NCBI GenBank assembly: GCA_900239685.1
Contig: OENT01000018.1
Location: forward strand, 330,488-394,487
DNA from: Rotaria macrura
Taxonomy: Eukaryota > Rotifera > Eurotatoria > Philodinida > Philodinidae
Direction: 5' to 3'
DNA: 64,000 nucleotides
How positions within the stretch are numbered: the first letter of the stretch is position 1; every line of letters begins with the position of its first letter. The notes under the pieces were generated by a model, which did not search any database, was not told the origin of the DNA, and saw only the letters and a list, made by a program, of their open reading frames with translations. Positions 14,381 to 25,387 of this stretch are shown here, piece after piece. The position numbers and the translations under genes were made by a program.

Positions 14381-14396
14381 NGGGAGGGGGGAGGAG
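14349..14396. repeat. Long G homopolymer with an ambiguous base
   Basis: More than 40 G residues in near-continuous run, broken by an N at 14381 and a few A's at the end. It follows the GTGG end of the last minisatellite unit. The N and the length suggest the assembly is unreliable here. A run of this kind could form G-quadruplex structure. Confidence 0.9.
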
Positions 14397-15966
14397 GGTC
14401 CAAATTTCTACCCTAAACACTTCAACACTCCTTTCAGGTCGTGTTTCACAAAAAGAGCTGTTGCAACTAACAAAAATCTGTATTTATCAAAAATTTTGGG
14501 CTATGGCGATCAAATTTTACTAAAAACAAAATACATCAAAATGTAGAGCATAAATAACTCTATCGACATCAATTTCGTTACAAAATTTTATATCCGTTCT
14601 TGACTCCTTAGTCAAAGATTGAAAAAATTAAATGTTCGTGAAAGTCGACTTTTAAATAAAAACCGCCATTCTGCAATAATGTCGGTCAGTATCTCTTGAG
14701 AAAGCATGCGTGAACTCAATTTCGTCTTGCTTTATTTACTCGGAATATGTCAAATGTTAGAATTTGAACAAGAAAATAATGTTTACCATTGGAAGACGGT
14801 CAGATAATAAGAATAATCAAAAGTTCTTAGTCTATTTCAGAAAAAGTAATATTTCAGTATAAAAACGAAGAATAATTTAACTTCCAATACATCATTGGAA
14901 AGACCATGCTTTATGCTATAAAAATCATTATTCAACATGTTTTTTCCATTCTCCCTCACTATTAAAAGGATCGATAAAAGTAGAAAATCACGTTATTGAA
15001 TTGTTAAGTTGCACGAACGTTTTCTGGAGGTACTTGTTTTTGAACTTTTTCTTGTTTTCAGATTTGTCCTGACAAAATAAGTCTGATAGAAAATTTGTAG
15101 TTTAGACATTGATCTCTTCATCAAAAACAAACTTGGATGGATTCAAAGTCTTCAACATGATCTAACAGTGTTTTACATTTTTTCAATTTTTTTTTGCAAC
15201 GCATGTTACTCTAAAAATTTCTATACAGTACAAAAGAGAAGATAAAGTTTGTTTTTTGTTTTCACATGTATTTACATATCAAATATTGTTTTGAAATTTG
15301 AATAGATTATGTGAAATTCATTTACAGAGAAATATAGTACAAAATTAATTCATACTATCCAAATAACTTCAATGAATACGATGATGTGCGAAAGACTGGT
15401 TTCATGTAAAAACCAACAACTATATGAGACAATTTGCATTATGCAAGAAATCTTGACGATTTTTTAAACCAATATTTTCTTCAAATATGATGTACAAATT
15501 TGTGATTAGAATGTTTGTCGTCAACGAGAGTACAATGCAACATTGAATAGGTTCATGTGTGGAAATACAACGTAGTCTTATCAAATATAATTGAAGTGTA
15601 GAGAAATCACATCACGCACATATCTCTTTCGAACATACGCTAGATTGATCAAGTCGTAGGAGTTTGATGAAGGTTGTTTTCACAAATAAAACTTTGATTT
15701 CATTTTTAAGATCACACTATCGATAAGTATTGAAATAATTCAACAGCATGTTTTTAATGATGAAACTATTTTTCAATGCTTTCTTTTTCTAATTCATAAA
15801 GGATGCATAACTAGTTTGATAACTGATGCTGGAAACATGAATAAGCTAATGAATTTCATTGGAAAACAACTCGATTATCGTACATTTGATATTAAGATTA
15901 TGCGTATTTAGCAACATGATGATCATAACATATTTTAGAGGACTGCTAATTTTAGAAGTGTCATAT

Positions 15967-15989
15967 TTATATATATATATATATATATA
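15967..15989. repeat. (TA)n microsatellite
   Basis: Eleven or so TA units in the non-coding gap upstream (on the minus strand, downstream) of the second MGN gene. Confidence 0.8.
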
Positions 15990-16678
15990 GAAATTGTTTT
16001 CATCGATTCATGGATAAATCAAACAATTGATCGACAGAGGAAAAATACGAGTGCATTTATGTGAAAAAGAAAACGCAACGTCATTGATAAAAGTGCATTA
16101 CATAATGGCGTAGAAATTTGTCAAGCATGTATGTGTGACTCATTTATCACGTTTTTCAATTTTATCTTGTTGTCTTGCTCCTAGTTGAGTATCATATTCT
16201 TCGAATTTCATAATCATAAATCTTCTAGTGAAGAAATATATTTTGTAGTTTAACTTGTGTAAAAGTTACGCATGTTCATGACATTCAGATTGATATCAAG
16301 TGTTATTCTACGATCATTAACTATGTTGTTGTTAGTATCAAAGAATAAACGACAGTTTTATTGTTCGCACATTAATAAAAGTATCATTGTCAAAATCTAA
16401 CGTCACACATTCACTAATTACTTCCAGAATTCGAACGTGTCTATAGGCTAAAACAATTTAAATATCAGAAATACTTGTTCACGAAACTGTAAAATATTTT
16501 TCTTACAATGTAGATATGTGAATATAAAAGTTTTAAAAAGACATTCTATTTTATGAAACTATTTATCGAAATGAACTAGTTTTGAAAACGTTTTCTGGAA
16601 TCAATAAGATACAAATAGATAACTGTTCATACAAATAATATTCAACAATTTTGCAAATATATGTATACATGTCAACTG

Positions 16679-17253
16679 TTAATGTTTCTTATCTACACGA
16701 AAACTTGACGCTTTTTTGATAATAACAACTGGAGGGCTAGATTTTCCAAGTCGAGATGTGTCTGGTTTGTCGGATGAATCAGAACTGGAACTGTCTTCGA
16801 GAAATTCAGGAATGGAGTGCTTGTTGAACGAATTCGAATTTTCTCTAAGAAAAACAGGAGTCAAGCGTCCATCAGTTGAACTCACAAGAAATTGCTGAAC
16901 AGGTTCGTCTTTTCTGAAAAGTATCGAAGGAGTTGTCTGAGTTTCACGTTCACAACGTTTCGAGTGACGATGATGATGATGATGACGATGACGTTTTGAA
17001 TGATGATCATGAGATGAGGACGGATCGTTGGGCAAGTTCTAAATTTTTGGAAAAGAAAAACTGCTGTTATTCTATGCATCGTTCATTGTAAATTTACGGT
17101 TGTATCTTGTGTTTCAGTAGAATTTCCATCGTATGGATACGGACCATCGTTTGGCATTACGATCATTGGATACGGATTCGGATTTCCTAACATTGATCTA
17201 GTTGCCATTCTTGGATATACCATTACTGGTTTTTTGCTACTGTCATTACCCAT
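16679..17253 (-). CDS. Small MGN-start, His/Ser-rich protein, possibly N-myristoylated, two exons
   Basis: Exon 1 is 17253-17098 (52 codons, phase 0). Exon 2 is 17038-16679 and ends in TAA, giving about 171 residues. The product starts MGNDSSKK, which fits myristoylation at Gly2. A Pro/Tyr/Asn-rich segment follows, then a His cluster with runs of consecutive His, then acidic Ser repeats (SSSSDSSDK) and a basic C-terminus. No known domain was recognised. The His cluster might bind metal, but that is speculation. Gene structure and N-terminus parallel the gene at 11991-12676, so the two may be diverged tandem paralogues, although the second exons share little obvious similarity. Confidence 0.6.
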
Positions 17254-17432
17254 ATCTTCTTTTTACCTTTTTTTCCAGTGCACAGCAGAAATTTCAATGC
17301 GTTTCAAAATTATTTTCAACAAACGTGCAAAAAAACAAAATGGGATTAACTAGTATTTATTGAAACATAGTGTTTATTTCATACAAAATACATAGAGTCT
17401 ACATGCTTGTATTTACAAATTCAAAAACATAT

Positions 17433-20400
17433 TTATTTTCTTCGACTTCTTGTAGCCATCATTGATTTCGTACGTTTTCTATTTTCATTGGAACGAGTTG
17501 TTAACATGGTTTGTTGATCTTGATTATTGTTCTGCTTATCAGATCGTCCCATAGATTTAGTACGAAGTCGATTCGATGAAGGTGGTTTCGATTCATTTTT
17601 ATCCTCGACATTTATCATTGTCGTTGATAGAGTCATATTGTTCAATCGATGAGAACCTGAACAGTATGAAATTAAAAGTAAAGTGAAAATTTTTCTATGA
17701 AAATTTTACGTGTTGAAAAACGAGTAGAATAATGTTTCGATCGATCGATGACAGGTAATGGAGATGGTTCACGAACAGATTCTTCTACACAAATCAGAAT
17801 TGAAAATGAACAGCTCTTGTTTTGTTCTTTTTTCAAAACAAAATGAAATCATTGGAGTATACCTTTTGGCTTTTTTACTCTTGTTTTTCTTGCAGGAGCT
17901 TTTGCTGTTGATGCTTTAGGTTTTTTCTTACGTAAAGCAACGGTTTCATTATTTCCATCGTTCGATATTGATTGTTTACGTTTTCGAGTTCGTCGTTGAC
18001 TAGTAGCCGTTGGTTCTTGTTGTTGTCTTTTAGTTGTAAGTCGTGTTACATGCACTGTTTCGACTTCATGTTTAGTTCGTTTAGCACGTGTTTGCCGTTG
18101 TGGAAGAACCTTTAATTTTCTAAATAAAATTTTCATCTCCGTACTTTACAACAAATAAAAATCTCATGAATTTTACTGATGAATCGAAACTTCTGAATGA
18201 TGAGATTTGTCCATGGATTGTTTTTCTATTGGTAGTGATGGATTGGAAGGAATAACGAATGGTATTTCAATTGAGATTTTCGGTCGCCTATTTTCTCTAT
18301 CTTCGTTTGTATTAATATCTTCGGTTTTAAGATTATCAAGTAAAAATGTTTGACCGAATTGACGAGATGCGATCTTTGGTTTTTCAATATCTATATATAG
18401 AGAATAACAAAACTCAGACAAGTTTAGTAAATATAACATAAAGACTGTGCTCTATGTCCTCTCTCATAGTAACATGAAGAAGATAACAAACGAAATTAAT
18501 CATACAACTTCGACTCCTATAACATAACAACGCTAGAAATGTGATTCTCAATATTTTCTGGAGTGTAACTTTGGATTCTTATGTAAATGAAATAGTATAT
18601 TCGTGAATGCATTTGTCATACTAAACGCATATTGGATAGTCGGTTTATGCAGTAACATTTGAAACTCATAATTGATCGCTACGCTCAACTCGAGACGATG
18701 TGTAATAAGAGTAATGAGAATTTGATAGAAAAATGTAAAAATAGTTTGATTCCTGGCTTCGCAGCAGTACTATATATCCTCTATTTCCTATTATTTTAAA
18801 AGTTGATCCTATAATAGACTATAGTTTGAACTTTTTTCCTATATTCCTATCTTTTTCAAAAAATTGAAGATTCTTCTGAAAAAATTCCAAAAATCTTTGA
18901 TGAGCGCTCAACATGTCATTTAAATATTGTCACTAACGTCCATAACAAGAACTAGATATTAGCAATCAAGGATCGGCGACAATTTATATGATGCCTATTT
19001 CCTATTGGTTCATCTAGATAATGTATATAGTACACTCGTTGCATTAACCCCCCCCCCCCCACTGTTTCTAACGTTAAGTACCCCAAGCAAAAGCAAAGTA
19101 CCCAGAGCACCTGCGATTTTGAAAAAGTACTTTGTTTTTGCTGGGAAAGCGTGGAAAAAGTGTTGGTAAACTTTGGATTGGTACTTTGCTTAAAATTCCT
19201 GTTAGAAACACTGCCCCCCCCCCCCTCCTAATTTTCATTTTCGATTCCGGTCATCGAATCTTGCTGAAATTTTCATGGAAGACGTGTCCACTGCTAGGTA
19301 TTTCAGAGTAAATGTTTCAGTTCAAAACATTGAGTCTGTGACTATTTATTGCAGAATCATGGTGTAAAGTGGAGGGGGGTGGTCGACATTTCTCATATTT
19401 CTTCCCCATTACAAATACTGTCGAGTTCTGGTTGGTTTCAAAATATAGCTATGACCTATCACTACAACTTAACAGAGGCCGAATATCCAATTTCATTTCT
19501 CAGTTTTTTAATGAAAGCATCTAGTGCAAAAATTGAGAATCTAATGCAGCTCAATGTTAAAAATTTCCATCTTCGAAAACAAAGATCATTTAATCATAAA
19601 ATCCGACTCTGTTAAGTAGTAGAGGCAGGTCATAGCTATAATTTAAATGCAATCCGAATTCTGTATCATAAAAAATGGTGAAGAAATTCGGCAAATACAA
19701 AAATGACGTAGCAGAAAAACATATATTCAGAAAAACGTAAAATAATTTCCCGGTATGATTTTCAAAACTATTCTCAGAATGAAGTTTTTTATGTATTTAA
19801 AATAAATATATTTCAAAGTCAATATACTAGCGACATATACAGTATGTAGGAATCACTCCGAACTATAGACAAAGAGATTCAAAACTCATCGGTAATAAAA
19901 GGTGTCAAAGAAGTATTTCCTCAATGAGTAGAGTGCTCTGAAAAAAATGATATTTACCACCATGAAAAAAACTCATAAAACGAATAAGTTACAGAACAAT
20001 TGACAGCTGACATCGTGCTCTATCAGACGCACTAGAAATTGAAAAATAAAAAAATCTGGCCAGAATTGATATTTCAGGGTGGAGAGAATTCATTCATTAT
20101 CTTTGTACTATCAAAGATTATCTCATAATAGACATGTCAATATATATTTGTTAACAGTTACATTCTATATTTGTCAATACAATTCTTATCTGTCCAGTGA
20201 AAAAATATTGGATTATAGAAGATTTGAGTGGATTATAATCGTAGTTTTCTGCACGAAAATCCAAAATAAAATCGATCGAAATTGTCGAAACCAACGATAA
20301 ATTGATTTTTAATCAAACAATAATCTTTTAAGATTATTGTTTGATTAAAAATCAAATTATCTTTGGTTTTGACGATTTCAATCGATTATAATTCGGATTT

Positions 20401-22557
20401 TGGTGCAGAAAACTATTCACTGGGTGATTCTAGATTTCATCTTTTATTAAAAAATTAAAATTTTGAAATTGATTTTACTGATTTTGCTCATGTTTACATA
20501 TTTATGCCACATAGGTCCAATAGTTGAAAATAAATCGAACATCAATTATATTTTTATTAAGCTAATTAGATATACGTGCAAAAACAACGTATTATCGTCT
20601 TCAATGCTGTTGCAGTGTTTTTTTCGGTGTCTAAATCTATTTCCGGAACTAATTTGCGTCCTATATTTTTCCTATAGAGTTGAGCTCGATCCAATTTATT
20701 TTAGACCTATCCTATATTTTGTGGGAGGGCCGCAGTGATACCAGTTTGGTTCTCAATATCTTCATGTTTGGTATTTCGAAGTGTACTTGATTTACAGTTG
20801 CAATTTTCTTTGATTACGTAAAAAATATTGACATTCGGCTTCAAAGTGAGTAGAAACAATGTTCTGTAAAAGAGAAAGCCTTAGTTCGTTGTGCTACTTT
20901 CTGAATAACTCATATTCAGATGTATTCGACAATACTTTCAAATATAGAATTGAATTTCTTTCATATACATACATCTTCAGACAGCAACATTATAGAACAT
21001 CTAAGACTCAAACAATCAATTTTATTTGTCGAGAATTTCTGAAAATAATAAATTGATTCCATCGGTTTCAATTGGTCAAATGATGTGATAATTTAACTAC
21101 AGTGGTTCTACCTTGAATCGGTGCATTCTTTCACACCTATTCACTACAGATTTTTAGTCTGAATTCATCATTCTACAGTAGCTTAGCTACTAAAGAGAGA
21201 TATTCTTCATAGATAAATAAATTGAAGAAAAATGGTAAACTATGAATAATGCTTGATGAAGATATATAGATTATTGTCTCATATATGAAAAAATAAAACA
21301 AGTATTCATATTTCAAGATTTACTTGTTTGATGATTTTGATCAACATTTGAAAGAATACTTTGAATTGGCTCTAATTCTTCATGATCTTGAAGAAGTGTT
21401 GGTGAAAAATACAATCGAGCCGGTGATTTCGGTTGTGAATAACTTGGTATTATTTCAACATTTGTTGACAGTACAGATTCCATTGGTAATATTTCATCGT
21501 GATATGATTGGTCTGGTTCGCTTAATTTTGATTCTTCATTTTTAACGACAAATGTTGTATCAATAACTGGAAGTGTTCGATGAGTCGATGTTAACGGTAA
21601 CATTATACTCAATCGTTCTTCTTTTGTTGGCATTAAAGTTTCATTTGTTTTAAATATATTAAGTTCAATGGTTGAACAACGACCTGATTGCAATCGAGAT
21701 TCTAGAACAATTAGAAGGTTGAATGTCAAGACATCCTCGATATATATATATATGTATGTATGCATACTTCGTATCATTTGCGTCAGAAGTGGTGTAACCG
21801 TTTTATTATTCTATAAAAACGGAACAATACGAACGATGAATGATTTTTATTTACATAAGCTTTGACTTACTAATAATTTAGATGTATGATCTTCTTCTTC
21901 ATCAACTTCATCGATAGTATGAATATTTGTTATTGGAATTTCCGTCTCAATATTCTTCTGTCGATGGATATCTTCGGAAGTAATAACATTTCTGTAGCAC
22001 ATAGAAGAAGAGTCAAACTTTTGTTTTCAACAAATATAAGAACATACTGATCAATAACATGGTGAATTTCTTTCCAATGCTCATTTTCTTCACAAAGAAT
22101 TTGTTGTATCGCATTACAATGTTCTTGTATTGCGATGCGAACAGTTTCCATGCGCTATCAATCATGAACATAAGAGATTAAGTATTTAGTTTTACATGAT
22201 AAAGTATATTTTTTACCTGGTCAAAATAATCATCCAATGATTGTGATGCTACATCACTTAAAATATAGAGTGCACGAAATTTTCTTTCATGATTAAGTAA
22301 ACGTTCTTGACTTTCATGAATATTCTTTTCGATATCAAGTTTTTGAAAAAAAACTTCTTTCAGTTTTTTATCATATTGCGCTAAATTGAATATATAAATG
22401 AATAGAGACATGTCGTGAATTCTTTTCTCTATCTACCGTTAATACTAGTTTCAATTAATTTCCGAGCTAGTCGATATTTATTACGTGAGGCTTCAAAACG
22501 AGCTCGATCCCAAGTCAATGGAATCTCGAAAACAGTACGATTGATTGAAGTAAACAT
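17433..22557 (-). CDS. Coiled-coil protein with basic C-terminus, nine exons, function unknown
   Basis: Approximate exons, 5' to 3': 22557-22437, 22380-22217, 22154-22048, 21991-21871, about 21740/21701-21324, 18390-18177, 18119-17863, 17784-17711 and 17656-17433. The start is an ATG reading MFTSINRTVFEIP. The first 130 residues are charged and helical, with heptad-like spacing (exons 2-3, containing SQERLLNHERKFRALY and CEENEHWKEIHHVID). An acidic patch (DEVDEEED) follows, then a Ser/Pro-rich middle, then a long Lys/Arg-rich tail with KRTKHEVETVHVTR and RRTRKRKQS, which looks like nuclear localisation and DNA- or chromatin-binding sequence. Two joints are uncertain: the acceptor of exon 5, and the frame through exon 8. 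The 2.9-kb intron 18391-21323 carries a hAT-like insertion and a palindrome. I do not recognise the family; a nuclear or centromere/chromatin protein is inference. Confidence 0.55.
19048..19225. mobile_element. 154-bp hAT-like MITE inserted in a poly-C tract
   Basis: The element spans 19060-19213. Its ends are CACTGTTTCTAAC on the left and the complement of CAGTGTTTCTAAC on the right, matching at 12 of 13 positions. Further inner inverted matches surround AAGCAAAGTACC. C runs of 13 (19048-19060) and 12 (19214-19225) flank it. The simplest reading is insertion into one C tract with an 8-bp duplication made only of C. It lies in the large intron of the coiled-coil gene. Confidence 0.6.
20196..20424. 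repeat. Long palindrome (foldback) in intron
   Basis: A perfect inverted repeat with 24-bp arms and a 2-base loop spans 20304-20353. Imperfect pairing continues outwards on both sides: TTTTCTGCAC on the left (near 20240) matches GTGCAGAAAA on the right, and CCAGTGAA near 20197 matches TTCACTGG near 20416. The left arm carries about 35 extra bases. Total length is about 230 bases with no coding potential. It would form a strong hairpin in the pre-mRNA of the host gene. Confidence 0.8.
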
Positions 22558-25387
22558 AATAGAAATGGAAGAAAGAAGAGTTATTTATTAGAACACGTCG
22601 ATCTTGAAGTTGTCAATATACGAATTTCTACGATCTTGCTTTCTGTCGAGAACAAAAGGCTTTGTTCGTTCGCGTCAACTACGCTAAAACTATCCAATCG
22701 GTGATCGTAATAACATATAGATGTCAGATGATTCTTTTTCTTGGCTATACCTACGATCATGTGTCAAACATTTCACCCCATCGATAGCAATATAGAATGT
22801 AGGTTATTAATTGTAACGAATTTTTTTAAAAATTGCACATTCTACTTTTAATATCTCCATAAAATAATGGCTGAGTGAGCTTCAATTTTATGACTGAACA
22901 CTTCCATGTCATGGCTATCTAATCATTCCTGAAAATGACATTGTTTACGAATATTAAAAAATAATACAGTTATGACCGGTAGAATCAAGTCGATTGATCA
23001 GGCTTTATTGAAATACAATATTCACAATAACACCGACGACGCAGAATTTACACCGAATTAGAATGACTACAACATAAATATATATAATAATCTGTTAATG
23101 AGATGATTGTAAAGCTTTGATGATAGGATAACGATCATTTTGAAAAGCGAATTATAGGATCAACAAAGCACATTAAGAATATTCTTTCTTTGACCGAGAT
23201 GAATTTCAAAGAAATTTTCTGTGTAGAGATATAGTTTATAAGTTCACTATCGTTTCGGCATAATAAAAATAACTTGATGGTGCCAGCATCTCGTATCAAC
23301 ATGTGTTTCAACTCATAGTTCGTCATTGCTTCATTATTTCAACTAGTCACAGCAAGCATTTGGTACGTATTCATAAATATCGTCTATATTCTTAACGCTC
23401 CTTTTAGTATCCGGTATCATATCAGATGATAATCATAATCACAATGCATTATGGTAATAATCCGGTCTGGAAGCGTAGATACATAGATTTTTTGTTGCTA
23501 TGTAACAACGAATTTTGAGGCGTAGTTGACTACCATACTCATTGATAAAATTTACTGAAGAACTTTCGAATCATATAAGCATTTGTTCATCGTCTATTGA
23601 ACTCGACCAACGCATGGAAAATAGAAGTAATCACGAGAAAAAAAAAGCAATTGTAAAATCGAATCGTATTTTTTGCCTTGAAGATTTTACAGATTTTCTA
23701 ATTTTCAGTAATATGAGCTATAGATTGATGAATATCTATCTAGAGACTACTCCTGTCCTTTCTAAATTTTGTTATAAGCAACGTTTTCTTTCATAATTCC
23801 TTCCACTACCGTCATCTGTCGTCTACTGGTGAAAACTAGTCTATTCAATGAGCCAATCGATTTCCGTTTGGGAAAATTCACCTGTTCACCTAGCTGAAAT
23901 TTCATGTACTTAGTACCGAATATATTTTCGTATTTTTGAACGTTGTCTTGGAAAATTATACTCATTGATCGTTAAATGAACTCTTTGTTTTGCAAAATTT
24001 TACTTCAACGCTTGTTACTACCAGGTAAAGAGTTAAAACTCGCTCTATACTATACTGCTAGCCATCATTCAAACACGTGATTAGTGATGAATTTACTTAA
24101 CATTGACCACTGGTCGATGAAAACTGTTCTGAATTTATTCCTTCGCAAAACTAAACTGGGATACCTTCGTAAACATGATTTAATCAAGTGATAGATACAT
24201 GTCAATTTTCTTCACGTTAGCGAAGCATGCAATACTCTAGATTATTACTGTCAATATGTTCAAAAAAAAAAGTTGAAAGTGGCATCTTTTATTTATTGGA
24301 AAACATGAACTGATCCGAGCAGAAGTAGTAAGTTGTGTTGATATCTATTCTAATTCTATCATCTAAAAAATCTAAAATGAAAAAACACTAGTCTGAGCAT
24401 AACTAGGTGTTAATGCTGAATTGAACAAGTGTCATCTTTGACAAGTAACAGTTCGTATAAGAAACATGAAGTATAGATGACATTGACAATCATTGTGAAT
24501 AAATCAATTTTTAGACAATATTCATAAGGATGTCCCATCATATGGTATGTGTTTTGACTGATGCGTAACATCACGAGCGTTTCACTGTAGTTTTTTTTTT
24601 TCATCTTATGCTATTGTTCTGTCATCCATTCTATGTCCATATTTCCTCATCATCGAATATGTTTGATGTAAATATAATTGCACGAATAAGTTGTTAATGA
24701 GATCATTTTTATAGAAAATTGAGAGTGTTTTCCATCAAATTCGATTAAACCTTATCAGTTGATGGTCATGGATTACATGTTAATCCATGCTACAGTCAAG
24801 CGTTTACATAAAACTGACAATGAAACTTTCATTCATTTACATAGCTGAACTTACTAAATATTCTTGTATTAATTAATTTGTATAGAAATTGTCTTGATTC
24901 TTAAATAACAATATTTAGATAGAACGAATATACATAGGAGGAATCATCATCAATATAGTCTTATAGTTGAAGAACATCTTTCAAATTTTTATCGCTTCAT
25001 TTTATATTTGAACCTAGCTAACTTGATTGTAGCGATACTAGTCGTATGTCCATGAACATGTCAAATATAAAAAGGTTATGGTATTTATCTTTTCTATTTT
25101 AATTATTTAGACCGTTTGATACTCAACATAACTTTGAGTTTTCTTTTACATACTGAGCTTTTGTTCTAATGAAATCGTAGGTTATTTTACTGTTGAAAAA
25201 AAAACAAATCGCGCACTACACATTAATTATAACCACAGGGTATTGTCTAAGTGAAGAGGATAGAATGCAAATTTTTTTCTTATCCTCGCTAGTGCGAGAG
25301 TATTCGATATTATCGATTACGCCTTATCTAACTATGTGGAGACATCGTTTTTATAAAATATTTTTCATTTTATGTTTCATTTAGAAG
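22558..25387. other. Divergent intergenic region between coiled-coil gene and SMC6
   Basis: 2.8 kb separating two genes transcribed away from each other. No reading frame, tRNA or repeat stood out. The promoters of both genes should lie at its two ends, but I could not locate them. Confidence 0.5.

Larger units (their letters stand above)
13700..15210. mobile_element. Foldback element, copy 1 (about 200-bp inverted arms)
   Basis: The left arm (about 13700-13905) is matched in inverted orientation by the right arm (about 15010-15210). The outer ends pair as AGTAACATGCGTT on the left with its complement at 15198-15210, and similarity continues with small gaps through the T-rich stretch, the ATGTCT segment and the GTACCTC segment. 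The 1.1-kb centre carries a 32-bp minisatellite and a long G tract. A second, diverged copy of the same arm sequence lies at about 47923-48867, so this is a repeat family and not a chance palindrome. I see no coding capacity and no clear target duplication. It is probably a non-autonomous foldback DNA transposon. Confidence 0.7.
12677..16678. other. 4-kb gap between the two MGN genes
   Basis: Non-coding as far as I can see. It contains the foldback element at 13700-15210 with its internal minisatellite and G tract, and a (TA)n run near 15967-15989. Frames inside the foldback arms are incidental. Confidence 0.6.

Noticed and set aside
14100..14400. Possible CRISPR-like array
   Set aside because: Units are contiguous 32-bp tandem repeats without unique spacers, in a eukaryotic genome; a minisatellite.
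16716..16898. Plus-strand open frame MIITTGGLDF
   Set aside because: Antisense of the second MGN gene.
21324..21545. Plus-strand open frame MFDDFDQHLKEY
   Set aside because: Antisense shadow of exon 5 of the coiled-coil gene.
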